The position numbers were made by a program, and so were the translations under genes. A model generated the notes under the pieces. That model did not search any database. It saw only the letters and a program-made list of their open reading frames with translations, and was not told where the DNA came from. From F0422 sp003992255 (GTDB taxonomy: Bacteria; Bacillota; Negativicutes; Veillonellales; Veillonellaceae), in assembly GCF_003992255.1 (NCBI RefSeq), contig NZ_RQVA01000007.1, positions 43,365 through 107,364 of the forward strand: a stretch of 64,000 nt of DNA. The letters run 5' to 3'. Positions 25,311 to 33,899 of this stretch are shown one piece after another (the first letter of the stretch is position 1; the number at the start of each line of letters is the position of its first letter).

Positions 25311-26630
25311 ATGTTAACAAAAGAAGAAGTAAAACAACGTGTGTGTGATGCCATTGTAGCAGGACAAGATCGATTGCGTGCATTAGCTAGTGCTATTATG
25401 GATGAACCAGAATTGGGTTATAAAGAGCATAAAACATCTCAAAAAGTACAAGATATGTTTACAGAGCTAGGGATTGCTTTTACAACGGGGCATGCTATTA
25501 CAGGTGTAAAAGGACGTTTACAAGGTGGTACATCTAAGAAAACTGTCGCCATGATTGGTGAACTGGACGCGATCGTATGTCATCGTCATCCAAAAGCAGA
25601 TCCATTAACTGGAGCAGCCCATTGTTGTGGACATAATGTACAAATTGCTAACTTATTTGCAGTAGCTATGGGCTTACAAGCGGAAGGGGTTATGGAAGCT
25701 CTTGGAGGAGACGTAGTTTTATTTGCTGTGCCAGCGGAAGAAATGATCGAAGTCGATTATAGGAATACATTGCGTGAAAAAGGAACAATCAAATACCTTG
25801 GGGGCAAACAACAGCTTATCTATGAAGGTGCCTTTGATGATATCCATATGGCCATGCAAATGCATGTGGAAACAGCGGATACACCTACGGGAGAAATGAA
25901 CTTAGGGAGTACCTCCAATGGATTTGTGGCGAAACTGATCGAATACCACGGAAAAATTGCCCATGCGGCGGCAGCTCCTCATGAAGGGATTAATGCATTA
26001 AATGCGGCCTTGATGGGTGTTATGGGGGTACATGCCATTCGTGAGACTTTCAAAGAAAGTGATTATTTCCGTTTCCATCCTATCATTAATCAAGGGGGAA
26101 CATTGGTAAATTGCGTACCAGATTATGTGCAAGTAGAAAGCTATGTGCGTGCGTCGAATGTAAAAGCGATTGTGGATGGCAATCAACGAGTGAATCGTGC
26201 TTTGAAAGCTGGCGGCGATGCAGTAGGAGCTACTTGTGTGATTCAAGATTTACCAGGTTATTTACCGATGCGTGATAATCCTGATATGAATCAGTTATTG
26301 CGGTCTAACTCAGAACCGCTATTTGGTACAAACAATGTACGTCAACGGGTACATATGACAGCAAGTACAGACATGGGTGATGTATCCCATTTAATGCCTG
26401 TTATCCATCCTTGGGTGGGTTGTATTGAAGGAGTGCTGCATAGTGCGGAATACAATATCACAGTACCAGACGTAGCCTATATTAAAACGGCCCAAGCATT
26501 AGCAATGACTATTGTGGATTTATTATATGATAAGGCGCAGGTGGCGGAAGAGATTCTAGAAAACTTTGAAGCTCCGTTAACGAAAGAAACGTATATTGAA
26601 TTGTTAGATTCTATCGCTAGTGGAAAATAG
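25311..26630 (+). CDS. M20 family amidohydrolase (AbgB-like)
   Basis: A 439-residue zinc-dependent amidohydrolase. Metal-site features of the family are visible: GELDAIVCHRHPKADPLTGA near residue 80, AAHCCGHNVQ, and PAEEMIEVDY. The insertion from about residue 200 to 310 is the dimerisation domain. Relatives cleave p-aminobenzoyl-glutamate, N-acyl amino acids or dipeptides. ATG after AAAAGGAGACAAACT. It follows the DUF3100 membrane pair, so imported substrate is probably cleaved here. The exact substrate cannot be read from sequence. Confidence 0.87.
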   Translation: MLTKEEVKQRVCDAIVAGQDRLRALASAIMDEPELGYKEHKTSQKVQDMFTELGIAFTTGHAITGVKGRLQGGTSKKTVAMIGELDAIVCHRHPKADPLTGAAHCCGHNVQIANLFAVAMGLQAEGVMEALGGDVVLFAVPAEEMIEVDYRNTLREKGTIKYLGGKQQLIYEGAFDDIHMAMQMHVETADTPTGEMNLGSTSNGFVAKLIEYHGKIAHAAAAPHEGINALNAALMGVMGVHAIRETFKESDYFRFHPIINQGGTLVNCVPDYVQVESYVRASNVKAIVDGNQRVNRALKAGGDAVGATCVIQDLPGYLPMRDNPDMNQLLRSNSEPLFGTNNVRQRVHMTASTDMGDVSHLMPVIHPWVGCIEGVLHSAEYNITVPDVAYIKTAQALAMTIVDLLYDKAQVAEEILENFEAPLTKETYIELLDSIASGK

Positions 26631-26720
26631 TAAAAATTCTCATATCTAAAATAGTCGATGTATGATATACTATATATTAAAGAATAAAGATTATCCATTG
26701 GTTTAGAAAGGATGACGTAA

Positions 26721-28238
26721 ATGAAGCAATATGATGTAATCGTAATTGGTACTGGCGGTGCTAGTTTAGTAGCTGATGCAGCATTAAAAGCAGGTAAACG
26801 TGTAGCTGTTATTGAAAAAACAGGCTTTGGTGGCACTTGTTTAACACGTGGCTGTATTCCAACAAAAGTAATGGTTACTGCAGCTGATGTGGTACATGAA
26901 AGCCATGGTTGGAAAAAAATTGGTGTAGAAACTGCTACACCGACTCTTAACTGGGATGTAGTAAGCGAGCGTGTATGGAAAGCCATCAATAAAAGCGAAG
27001 GGGTTAAAGAATTTTATGAAAGCTTTGACAATGCTGATGTATACCATGGAGCAGCTACTTTTGTAAGTGATAAAGTATTATATGTAACATTACAAGATGG
27101 CACAAAAACAGAGGAAATTACTGCATCTACCATTATCATTGGTACTGGTGGTCATTCTAAAGTGAACCATGTGGACGGCTTAGAAGAAGCAGGATACATT
27201 ACTAGTGAGAAATTATTTGGCAATGAATATCCAAAAGTACCATATAAACGACTAGCTGTATTTGGTGGTGGTCCTATTGGTACAGAATTTGCAGGTGTGT
27301 TTGCCGCAGCAGGTACGGAAGTGACGTTAATCCAGCGCAATGTGCGTTTATTGCCAAAAGAAGATGAAGCTATTTCTGCTCATATTTTAGAAGAAATGAA
27401 AGCCATTGGAGTGAACGTATTAACAGATACTGTATGTGATAATGTGCGAGTAGACAATGGTGATAAAGTGATCACTGTGAAAAACCGTACTACTGGTGAA
27501 GTCTCTGAAATTCGTGTAGATGAAATTTTGGTGGCTACTGGTATCGCTCCGTCTGTAGAAGATTTACACCTAGAAAATACTCACATTGAACAATTGCCAG
27601 GTGGTTGGATTAAAACGAATGAATTCTTAGAAACATCTGTAGAAGGTGTGTATGCCTTAGGTGATGTAAATGGTAATGCAGCGTTCCGTCATCGCGCCAA
27701 CTATGAAGGGGATATTATCTCTCATAACTTATATCGTGCTACATCTCCAACAGACTATCGTTGGGCACGCTATGATTTGATTCCTATGGTGACTTTCACA
27801 TACCCAGAAGTAGGTCGTGTCGGTATGACTGAAGCAGAAGCCAAAGAGGCTGGTTATGATGTGGGAGTTGGTATTAACCACTATTCTAACTCCGCAAAAG
27901 GTATGGCCCTTGGTATTGACAAAGGTGATGTACATGATGGATTTATCAAGGTAGTGGTAGATAAAGCTACGAATCGTCTATTAGGGGCTCATATCGTGGG
28001 ACCACAAGCATCGATCTTGTTCCAACCATATGTACATTTGATGAATAGTGGTGAAGTGAAATTAGTTCCTGTTCATGAAGAAATCGGTTCTACTACAACG
28101 AAAGAATTACGTGCACAAGGATTGACACGGTACTTGGATCCACAATCTGTTATCTCCATTGGTGAGGCTATGGCTCCACATCCAACACTGTCAGAAGTTT
28201 CTATGTGGACACAAGTGTTCTACGAACATAAATGGTAA
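26721..28238 (+). CDS. Pyridine nucleotide-disulfide oxidoreductase (dihydrolipoamide dehydrogenase-like)
   Basis: A 505-residue FAD/NAD(P)H enzyme. FAD motif VIVIGTGGASLVADAAL, redox-active disulfide in GGTCLTRGCIPTK, second nucleotide motif LAVFGGGPIGTEFAGVFA, FAD motif VYALGDVNGN, and the C-terminal catalytic His-Glu pair in HPTLSE. No 2-oxoacid dehydrogenase or lipoyl protein gene is adjacent, so the partner is unclear; mercuric reductase and other branches are less likely because no extra cysteines are seen. AAAGGATGACGTA precedes the ATG, and an extended -10 (TGATATACT) lies at 26663-26671. Confidence 0.87.
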   Translation: MKQYDVIVIGTGGASLVADAALKAGKRVAVIEKTGFGGTCLTRGCIPTKVMVTAADVVHESHGWKKIGVETATPTLNWDVVSERVWKAINKSEGVKEFYESFDNADVYHGAATFVSDKVLYVTLQDGTKTEEITASTIIIGTGGHSKVNHVDGLEEAGYITSEKLFGNEYPKVPYKRLAVFGGGPIGTEFAGVFAAAGTEVTLIQRNVRLLPKEDEAISAHILEEMKAIGVNVLTDTVCDNVRVDNGDKVITVKNRTTGEVSEIRVDEILVATGIAPSVEDLHLENTHIEQLPGGWIKTNEFLETSVEGVYALGDVNGNAAFRHRANYEGDIISHNLYRATSPTDYRWARYDLIPMVTFTYPEVGRVGMTEAEAKEAGYDVGVGINHYSNSAKGMALGIDKGDVHDGFIKVVVDKATNRLLGAHIVGPQASILFQPYVHLMNSGEVKLVPVHEEIGSTTTKELRAQGLTRYLDPQSVISIGEAMAPHPTLSEVSMWTQVFYEHKW

Positions 28239-28260
28239 TCTATTAATAAGATATTTACTA

Positions 28261-28301
28261 AAAACTGTAGTGATGGGAATACTATCACTGCAGTTTTTTT
28301 A
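28261..28301 (+). terminator. Terminator of the disulfide oxidoreductase gene
   Basis: AAAACTGTAGTGAT pairs with ATCACTGCAGTTTT (one G-U), followed by a T-run. Confidence 0.92.
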
Positions 28302-28306
28302 TATTG

Positions 28307-28393
28307 TCATATGATGATAATTGATAAGTAGCGGTGCTGTTCATAAAGAAATCGGACATGAGTTTTTTTATTATCACATGATGATAATTGATA
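28307..28393 (+). repeat. Pair of 20-bp direct repeats, Fur-box-like
   Basis: TCATATGATGATAATTGATA at 28307-28326 and a copy with one change (C for T) at 28374-28393, 67 bases apart. The GATGATAATTGATA core resembles Fur-family boxes. They lie more than 300 bases upstream of the metal transporter gene, in a gap with no gene. Confidence 0.7.
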
Positions 28394-28477
28394 TATTGTA
28401 CAGTACTTATAAATAGAATGCGTTTATTCTGTATAGGCAGATATGAGTATGATATGTTAGTAATGCTAGAGGTGTAA

Positions 28478-28510
28478 GATAGTATAAAGATAGTATAAAG
28501 ATAGTATAAA
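28478..28510 (+). repeat. Three tandem 11-bp repeats
   Basis: GATAGTATAAA occurs three times in a row (28478-28488, 28489-28499, 28500-28510). The period is one helical turn. No coding frame crosses it. Apart from this and the direct repeats, the 28302-28590 gap shows no gene. Confidence 0.85.
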
Positions 28511-28593
28511 GAAATATACCCTACCTTATTGCATGAGTATATGACATAGGTTATAAGTATTTTGAAATCAAATATTCTCAATTAAAATTATAG

Positions 28594-28622
28594 TTGATAA
28601 TAGTTGGATAATAGTGTATAAT
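28594..28622 (+). promoter_or_regulatory. Predicted promoter of the CDF transporter with overlapping GATAAT hexamers
   Basis: TTGATA at 28594-28599, a 17-base spacer and TATAAT at 28617-28622. GATAAT hexamers at 28596-28601 and 28607-28612 overlap the -35 and spacer, spaced 11 bases apart, as in Fur-family operators. Confidence 0.65.
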
Positions 28623-28720
28623 GAGAAAGTAAATGAGAATAAAAAGCTACCTCTGAGATATAGCAGATTAGAAGGGGGTAGAATTGTAAGTATATGTTAA
28701 ATGGATGAAAGAGGTGTAGT

Positions 28721-29884
28721 ATGACAGAAGTATTAATCCGTTTATTTGTAAACAATAAAGATGAAGTCAAAGATACTAATGTACGCCAACAATATGGGAT
28801 TATGGCAAGTATCACCGGTATTGTGGTGAATGTGTTAGTTTGTTTAGGGGAATTGATCATTGGTTTTCTTATCGGATCCATTGCTATGATTAGTGATGCT
28901 ATCCATAATGTGGCTGATGCAGGGGGATCCTTAGTATCCTTTTTGAGTTTTAAATTGTCTGGACGTAAAGCAGATGCAGAGCATCCATATGGACATGGTA
29001 GAATGGAATATCTATTGTCCATTGGTTTTTCTATTTTGCTGTTTGTAGTAGCGGCTCAATTAGGTATTGAAGCGGTAGACCATATTATGAACCCAGAGGT
29101 AGTAGAGTTTTCTATGTCTGCATTAGCTGTGATGCTAGGCGCTATGGTGTTAAAAATTTGGTTATCTTTCTTTTTACGTTCCATTGGGAATCGCATTGAT
29201 TCTCCTATCTTGCGTGCTAACGGGAAAGAAGCTTTATCTGATGTATGGGCTACAGCAGCCATTGCTATCGGCTTATTGTTGGGCGGTATATTCCAGTTGA
29301 GCGTGGATGGGTATTTAGGCTTAATTGTGGCGATTATCATTGCAAAAGCTGGTTTTGAAGTGCTGAAAGAAGCTACAGATCGTTTATTGGGATTTGAGCC
29401 CAGCGCAGAACGAGTACAAGAAATCATTGAATTTGTAGAATCTAAGCATGGTATTTTAGGAACGCATGATTTGATGATTCACGATTATGGTCCAGGTCAT
29501 GAATATGCTTCTATCCACGTAGAAGTAGATGCGAAACAAGATGCGATGACCATCCATAACATGGTGGATCGTGTAGAACGACAAGCTTTGAAAGAATTGC
29601 AGTTAAAACTGACTATCCATATGGATCCAATCGTTGTCAATGAACAAACCCTAGCTTTACAACAGCGTTTAGTAGCAGTAATTCAAGCCTATGATGAAAG
29701 CTTTTCTTTGTATGATATCCGCATCGATGTAGAGAATAGAAAGATTGGTTTTGACGTACAAGTACCGCATGATGTGAAATATACGAAAGAGGAACTTTCA
29801 CAAAAGTTGAGGCAATTAGTAGAAGCGGTATTGCCGACTTATGAAGTGAAACCAAATGTAGTGCATGGCTACACTGGAGTATAA
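28721..29884 (+). CDS. Cation diffusion facilitator (metal efflux transporter)
   Basis: A 387-residue inner-membrane metal/proton antiporter. Six transmembrane segments span residues about 25-220; the rest is the cytosolic metal-sensing domain. TM2 reads SDAIHNVADAGGSL and TM5 reads ANGKEALSDVWAT, so the transport site by alignment to YiiP is His-Asp in TM2 and Glu-Asp in TM5. The GRKADAEHPYGHGRMEYL loop is typical. The overall sequence is nearest the manganese efflux branch (MneP/MneS), but the His in TM2 is unusual for it. The C-terminal part is about 80 residues longer than in YiiP. Repeats upstream suggest metal-dependent control. Confidence 0.88.
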   Translation: MTEVLIRLFVNNKDEVKDTNVRQQYGIMASITGIVVNVLVCLGELIIGFLIGSIAMISDAIHNVADAGGSLVSFLSFKLSGRKADAEHPYGHGRMEYLLSIGFSILLFVVAAQLGIEAVDHIMNPEVVEFSMSALAVMLGAMVLKIWLSFFLRSIGNRIDSPILRANGKEALSDVWATAAIAIGLLLGGIFQLSVDGYLGLIVAIIIAKAGFEVLKEATDRLLGFEPSAERVQEIIEFVESKHGILGTHDLMIHDYGPGHEYASIHVEVDAKQDAMTIHNMVDRVERQALKELQLKLTIHMDPIVVNEQTLALQQRLVAVIQAYDESFSLYDIRIDVENRKIGFDVQVPHDVKYTKEELSQKLRQLVEAVLPTYEVKPNVVHGYTGV

Positions 29885-29906
29885 CAGAATATAGTCTATA
29901 TATACT

Positions 29907-29944
29907 AAAGGCAAGTTGAGTAAGAGGGCTCAACTTGCCTTTTG
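29907..29944 (+). terminator. Terminator of the CDF gene
   Basis: AAGGCAAGTTGAG pairs with CTCAACTTGCCTT across an 8-base loop, followed by TTGTG. The A-tract on the other side is short, so it mainly serves the plus strand. Confidence 0.9.
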
Positions 29945-30007
29945 TGTTTGAGGATGGTTATTGCTGCAGAAAATATAGTATAGAACCATAAAAAATATTA
30001 TAGAGCG

Positions 30008-30044
30008 GATAAGAAAAGGACTGGTGCAGATTGTACCAGTCCTT
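30008..30044 (-). terminator. Terminator of the sstT gene
   Basis: On the minus strand AAGGACTGGT and ACCAGTCCTT form a perfect 10-bp stem followed by TTCTTATC. It is about 100 bases past the sstT stop. Confidence 0.8.
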
Positions 30045-30147
30045 ATTAGTGCCTACTTTCATAAGCTATATGTAATTATAAATTCTATTGGGCATCCCAT
30101 ACCAAAGAACAAGTAGACCTTTCAAACACTATGTGTAAAGAATACAC

Positions 30148-31368
30148 TTATACTTTATCTGTAGGGTAGCCATTACGTGCATAGTCTACAGCGGCTGTAA
30201 ATAAGATATCTGTAGAAGAGTTCAGTGCTGTTTCAGTGGAGTCTTGGATCACGCCGATGATGAAACCAACACCAACAACTTGCATTGCTACGTCGTTAGA
30301 AATACCGAATAAGGAACAAGCAAGTGGAATCAATAATAGAGAACCACCAGCTACACCAGATGCGCCACATGCGGAAATTGTCGCAATAATGCTAAGTAAG
30401 ATAGCAGTGGCAATATCAACGTGGATACCTAAGGTAGATACGGCAGCCAATGCCATAACTGTAATTGTGATAGCAGCACCACCCATGTTGATCGTAGCCC
30501 CTAAAGGAATGGAAATAGAATATGTATCAGGTGTAATACCCAAACGTTTTGCTAGGTCCATATTCACAGGAATATTAGCCGCAGAACTACGAGTGAAGAA
30601 TGCAGTCACACCAGACTCACGTAAGCAACGGAATACAAGTGGATATGGATTGCGTTTCATTACGATAGCTACGATGATTGGGTTGATAATTAATGCTACA
30701 GCAAACATGCAACCAAGAAGCACTAATAATAATTTACCGTATGTTAGAAGAGCACCTAAGCCATTCTCTCCAATGGATTGTGCCACTAAACCAAGAATAC
30801 CAAGAGGTGCAAATTTAATGATCCATTGTACAGAGGTAGTAATTGCATCAGAAATGGATGCCATCACATCTTTTGTTTCAGTAGATGCGTTGCGTAGAGC
30901 TGCACCGAATATTAAAGCCCACCCTAAAATGCCGATGTAGTTACCGCCTAAAATTGCTTTTACTGGGTTTTCTACTACGTTTGTTAATAGGGTAGAAAGT
31001 ACAGCAGTGATACCACTAGGAGGTGCTGTGTCTGCAGGAGATGCAGTTAATAACAATGTAGTTGGGAATAAGAAACTGCCTACAACAGCTATCGCTGCAG
31101 AAGCAAACGTACCTACTAAATAGAGTACGATGATGGATCGCATACCTGTTTTTTGTCCAGAGCGATGGCGGCAGATAGCAGAAATTACCAAGAAAAATAC
31201 TAATACCGGTGCGACACCTTTCAAGGCCCCAACGAAGATTGTACCTAATAGTGAAAACTTAACGGCTGCCTCCGGTGCATACACGGCAATCAAGGTGCCG
31301 ATAATAAGGCCTACGCAGATTTGTTGAATCAGGCTGAACTTATTGATGAAATTAAATAATGCCCTCAT
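30148..31368 (-). CDS. sstT: Serine/threonine:sodium symporter
   Basis: A 406-residue inner-membrane carrier of the DAACS family that takes up serine and threonine with sodium. Family features: GLIIGTLIAVYAPEAAVKFS near the start, FFTRSSAANIPVNM, SIPLGATINMGGAAI, and SACGASGVAGGSLLLIP. Start 31368 was chosen because AAGGAG lies eight bases upstream; the frame is open for 21 more codons that include no better site. The gene stands alone on the minus strand between two plus-strand genes. Confidence 0.92.
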   Translation of the reverse strand: MRALFNFINKFSLIQQICVGLIIGTLIAVYAPEAAVKFSLLGTIFVGALKGVAPVLVFFLVISAICRHRSGQKTGMRSIIVLYLVGTFASAAIAVVGSFLFPTTLLLTASPADTAPPSGITAVLSTLLTNVVENPVKAILGGNYIGILGWALIFGAALRNASTETKDVMASISDAITTSVQWIIKFAPLGILGLVAQSIGENGLGALLTYGKLLLVLLGCMFAVALIINPIIVAIVMKRNPYPLVFRCLRESGVTAFFTRSSAANIPVNMDLAKRLGITPDTYSISIPLGATINMGGAAITITVMALAAVSTLGIHVDIATAILLSIIATISACGASGVAGGSLLLIPLACSLFGISNDVAMQVVGVGFIIGVIQDSTETALNSSTDILFTAAVDYARNGYPTDKV

Positions 31369-31547
31369 AGAAAACTCCTTATACTTATAAATACTTAAAA
31401 TCGAGTACAAATATCTACTCATAAAAGACATAAGGACATTATAAACGGATTGCTCAGTTTTGGCAAGAGAAAAATATCACATATTATGGAATATACTTAG
31501 TCATTCGTGTATAATGAGTGTCATTAGAGTAACATTGGAGGTAGACC

Positions 31548-32288
31548 GTGGAATTTAAAACACATGATGATAAAAAAGCCTATGTACAGGATGTCTTTTC
31601 TCATATTGCAAAGCATTATGATATGATGAACACATTGTTGAGCTTTAACCAGGATGCGAGGTGGCGTAGATTTGCCATAGCACAATTACAGTTATCAGAA
31701 GGGATGCGTATTGCAGATATTGCTTGTGGTACATGTATGCTCACAAAGACGGCATTACAAGAAATTCCGTCTCTCCATGTGGAGGGGTTAGATTTTAGTC
31801 CGGAAATGTTAGCGGTAGGCCAAGATCGTTTAGAACGTGAGGGCTATACAGATAGAGTTACGTTAACACAAGGGGATGCGATGGATCTTCCTTATGAAAG
31901 TAATTCCTTTGATGGTGCTGTATCCGGGTTCGCTTTGCGAAATGTGCCAAGCATTGAACAGACGATTCGAGAAATGAAACGAGTTGTTAAACCAGGAGGG
32001 AAAGTAGTCACTTTAGAATTGGCTAAGCCTACCATGTTTGGTTTTAAACAAGCGTATTATCTATATTTTGAAAAAATCTTGCCTATCTTAGGCAAACTAA
32101 GTCGAGATCAATCGTCGTATGCGTGGCTTCCTGAGTCCTTGCGAAGATACGTAGGGCAAGAAGGGGTATTGCAGATTTTTAAAGACGTGGGATTACAAGA
32201 TGCCACATACCATGAATTAACGGGTGGTATTGTAGCTGTACACGTAGGCACGGTACCTGAAGAGACGGAGGCTAGCCTTGGTGAATAA
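31548..32288 (+). CDS. menG: Demethylmenaquinone methyltransferase
   Basis: Catalyses the last step of menaquinone synthesis, SAM-dependent methylation of demethylmenaquinone. The 246-residue protein has the UbiE/MenG pattern: FSHIAKHYDMMNTLLSF, SAM motif IADIACGTCMLT, and GDAMDLPYESNSFDGAVSGFALRN. GTG start after GGAGGTAGACC. Menaquinone is the likely electron acceptor of the hydrogenase in this window. In most Firmicutes the gene sits in a men or heptaprenyl synthase cluster; here it is alone. Confidence 0.9.
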   Translation: MEFKTHDDKKAYVQDVFSHIAKHYDMMNTLLSFNQDARWRRFAIAQLQLSEGMRIADIACGTCMLTKTALQEIPSLHVEGLDFSPEMLAVGQDRLEREGYTDRVTLTQGDAMDLPYESNSFDGAVSGFALRNVPSIEQTIREMKRVVKPGGKVVTLELAKPTMFGFKQAYYLYFEKILPILGKLSRDQSSYAWLPESLRRYVGQEGVLQIFKDVGLQDATYHELTGGIVAVHVGTVPEETEASLGE

Positions 32289-32291
32289 ATA

Positions 32292-32328
32292 AAAAGCTGT
32301 CATTTATTGTGCAATGGATGACAGCTTT
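32292..32328 (-). terminator. Terminator of the SOD-like gene (shared with menG)
   Basis: AAAGCTGTCAT pairs with ATGACAGCTTT. On the minus strand it is followed by TTATTTATT, so it ends the SOD-like transcript; it also lies four bases after menG and may work in both directions. Confidence 0.82.
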
Positions 32329-32347
32329 GTGGTTTCCAATATGTTAC

Positions 32348-32989
32348 TTATTCATGGCCGAAGCGAGTAGGGTTCTTTAACGTAGCATCATATAATTGAT
32401 TTACTTTATCCCAATTGATGATGGTAAAGAAGTTACGGATATACTCAAGGCGACGGTCTTGATATAGTCCGTAATAGGCATGTTCCCATAGATTGATGCC
32501 TAAGATGGCTGTTTGCATTTCCATGATAGGGTTATCTTCGTTATTGGTAGTTGTGATAGCGAGAGTGTTGTCTGGATTGATCACTAGCCAAGCCCATCCG
32601 CTACCAAAGTGTGCCATAGCAGCTTCCGTCAATGCCGTTTGGAATGCTTCGTAGGAGCCAAATGCTTTATTGATAGCTTCCGCGATAGGGCCTTCATACT
32701 TTGAAGTATTAGGCTTTGTTAGGATCTCCCAGAATAAATTATAGTTTTTATAAGCGCCTCCATACTGACGGACATCTTGACGAATTTCTTTAGGCACATG
32801 GCTTAAGGCCCCTAATAAACAATCTATATGACCAAATCTAAGATCGGGATGCTGTTCTAAGGCGTGATTCAACTTGTTAGTATAAGCTTTGTGGAATTTT
32901 TCATATTGAACTTCCAAGCTTGTACAGTCTATAACAGGCTCTAAGAAATCGTAAGAGTAAGGTAAGAGTGGGACTTCAAAATACTTCAT
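32348..32989 (-). CDS. Iron/manganese superoxide dismutase-family protein with degenerate metal site
   Basis: 213 residues with the full Fe/Mn-SOD fold in order: LPYSYDFLEP near the start, the AHFGSGWAWLV strand, and LWEHAYYGLYQDRRLEYI near the end. However, aligned to E. coli MnSOD, three of four metal ligands are changed: His26 is Gln28, His81 is Tyr83 and Asp167 is Asn166; only His171 is kept (His170). The active-site His30 is Phe32 and Gln146 is Glu151, while Tyr34 is kept (Tyr36). It is therefore unlikely to act as a normal dismutase. ATG 32989 follows TAAGGAGGTTACT. A Fur-box-like palindrome lies just upstream. It could be a structural, regulatory or heme/metal-free relative. Confidence 0.85.
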   Translation of the reverse strand: MKYFEVPLLPYSYDFLEPVIDCTSLEVQYEKFHKAYTNKLNHALEQHPDLRFGHIDCLLGALSHVPKEIRQDVRQYGGAYKNYNLFWEILTKPNTSKYEGPIAEAINKAFGSYEAFQTALTEAAMAHFGSGWAWLVINPDNTLAITTTNNEDNPIMEMQTAILGINLWEHAYYGLYQDRRLEYIRNFFTIINWDKVNQLYDATLKNPTRFGHE

Positions 32990-33013
32990 AGTAACCTCCT
33001 TAATGGGATTTTC

Positions 33014-33032
33014 GATAATGATATATATTATC
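33014..33032 (-). promoter_or_regulatory. Fur-box-like palindrome upstream of the SOD-like gene
   Basis: GATAATGATATATATTATC matches 16 of 19 positions of the classical Fur box (GATAATGATAATCATTATC). It lies 25 bases upstream of the minus-strand start codon, in the 5' untranslated region or over the promoter. Confidence 0.65.
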
Positions 33033-33095
33033 ATAGTTACTATTATAGTAAGATATGGAACTATAAAAGTCAATAAAGTAATCGAACATAACAGA

Positions 33096-33124
33096 TTGAA
33101 TAAAAGGACCATAATCTGTATAAT
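33096..33124 (+). promoter_or_regulatory. Predicted promoter of the secreted-protein gene
   Basis: TTGAAT at 33096-33101, a 17-base spacer, and TATAAT at 33119-33124. It is divergent from the SOD-like gene. Confidence 0.65.
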
Positions 33125-33174
33125 AAAGGTATAGAATCAAATAGAAGCGTGTCAATTGTTGAAAGGAGTTTTGT

Positions 33175-33765
33175 ATGAAAATGGAAAGTAAACATTGGAT
33201 AGTAGGTGCGGCAATCGCAGGTATGATGACATTGGGACACACGGCTTATGCAGCAGCAGATCCTTTGATGTTACCAGAAAAAGAAGGGTTACAAGCAATT
33301 ACGGAGATGCAAGCTAAGATTACGGTAGAAAGTCCTAATTGGGAAGTAAAACAAATAGTTGATACCTACACAACATTTGGACAAGAGCATAGTAAGCAAT
33401 TATTTGAATTGCAAACGAATCAAGTAATAACAGCTGGACAGTTAGATGTATCTAATGTTTTATTCTATATGAATGTTCGTAAGAACTTTTATATCGAAAG
33501 CCACCGTTGGAAAAAAGATAGTTATGGACGAAAAGTATTAAATCGATTGTATGATGAATACCAAACATACTTTAATAACCATCGTTTCGTTCCTAAGGAT
33601 CAAGTGAATACTTACAAAGAAGGTATTCTAGAGATTTTAGAACGCCACTCTAAAAATGTATATAATGATGAGTTGCGTACGTACATGAATGAAATGGTTA
33701 TTTTCAGTTTAGAACAATCCATGAAAGACCATAATCCAACGATTAAAGTGTACACAGGTAAATAA
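33175..33765 (+). CDS. Secreted protein of unknown function
   Basis: 196 residues with a clear signal peptide (WIVGAAIAGMMTLGHTAYA, cleavage likely after YAA). The mature part is mostly helical, rich in Tyr, Asn and Lys, with no cysteine. Motifs such as FYIESHRWKKDSYG and EYQTYFNNHRFVPKDQ do not identify a family to me. It has its own promoter and a following terminator, so it is a single-gene unit. It may reside in the periplasm. GAAAGGAGTTTTGT precedes the ATG. Confidence 0.75.
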   Translation: MKMESKHWIVGAAIAGMMTLGHTAYAAADPLMLPEKEGLQAITEMQAKITVESPNWEVKQIVDTYTTFGQEHSKQLFELQTNQVITAGQLDVSNVLFYMNVRKNFYIESHRWKKDSYGRKVLNRLYDEYQTYFNNHRFVPKDQVNTYKEGILEILERHSKNVYNDELRTYMNEMVIFSLEQSMKDHNPTIKVYTGK

Positions 33766-33806
33766 TACTTTCACTTATACTAGGTAATTATCCAACTTGC
33801 AAAGGG

Positions 33807-33853
33807 GCTGTAACAAAATGTACGTTTTTGCATTTTTGTTACAGCACTTTTTT
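33807..33853 (+). terminator. Terminator of the secreted-protein gene
   Basis: GCTGTAACAAAA pairs perfectly with TTTTGTTACAGC, followed by ACTTTTTTATT. Confidence 0.92.
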
Positions 33854-33899
33854 ATTGAGTAAGAAATAAAAGGAATACCAGTATTTAATAAAAGGTATT

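Noticed and set aside
30236..30940. A 234-residue plus-strand frame opposite sstT
   Set aside because: The minus frame encodes a complete SstT with a good start; the plus frame is composed of low-complexity shadow sequence.
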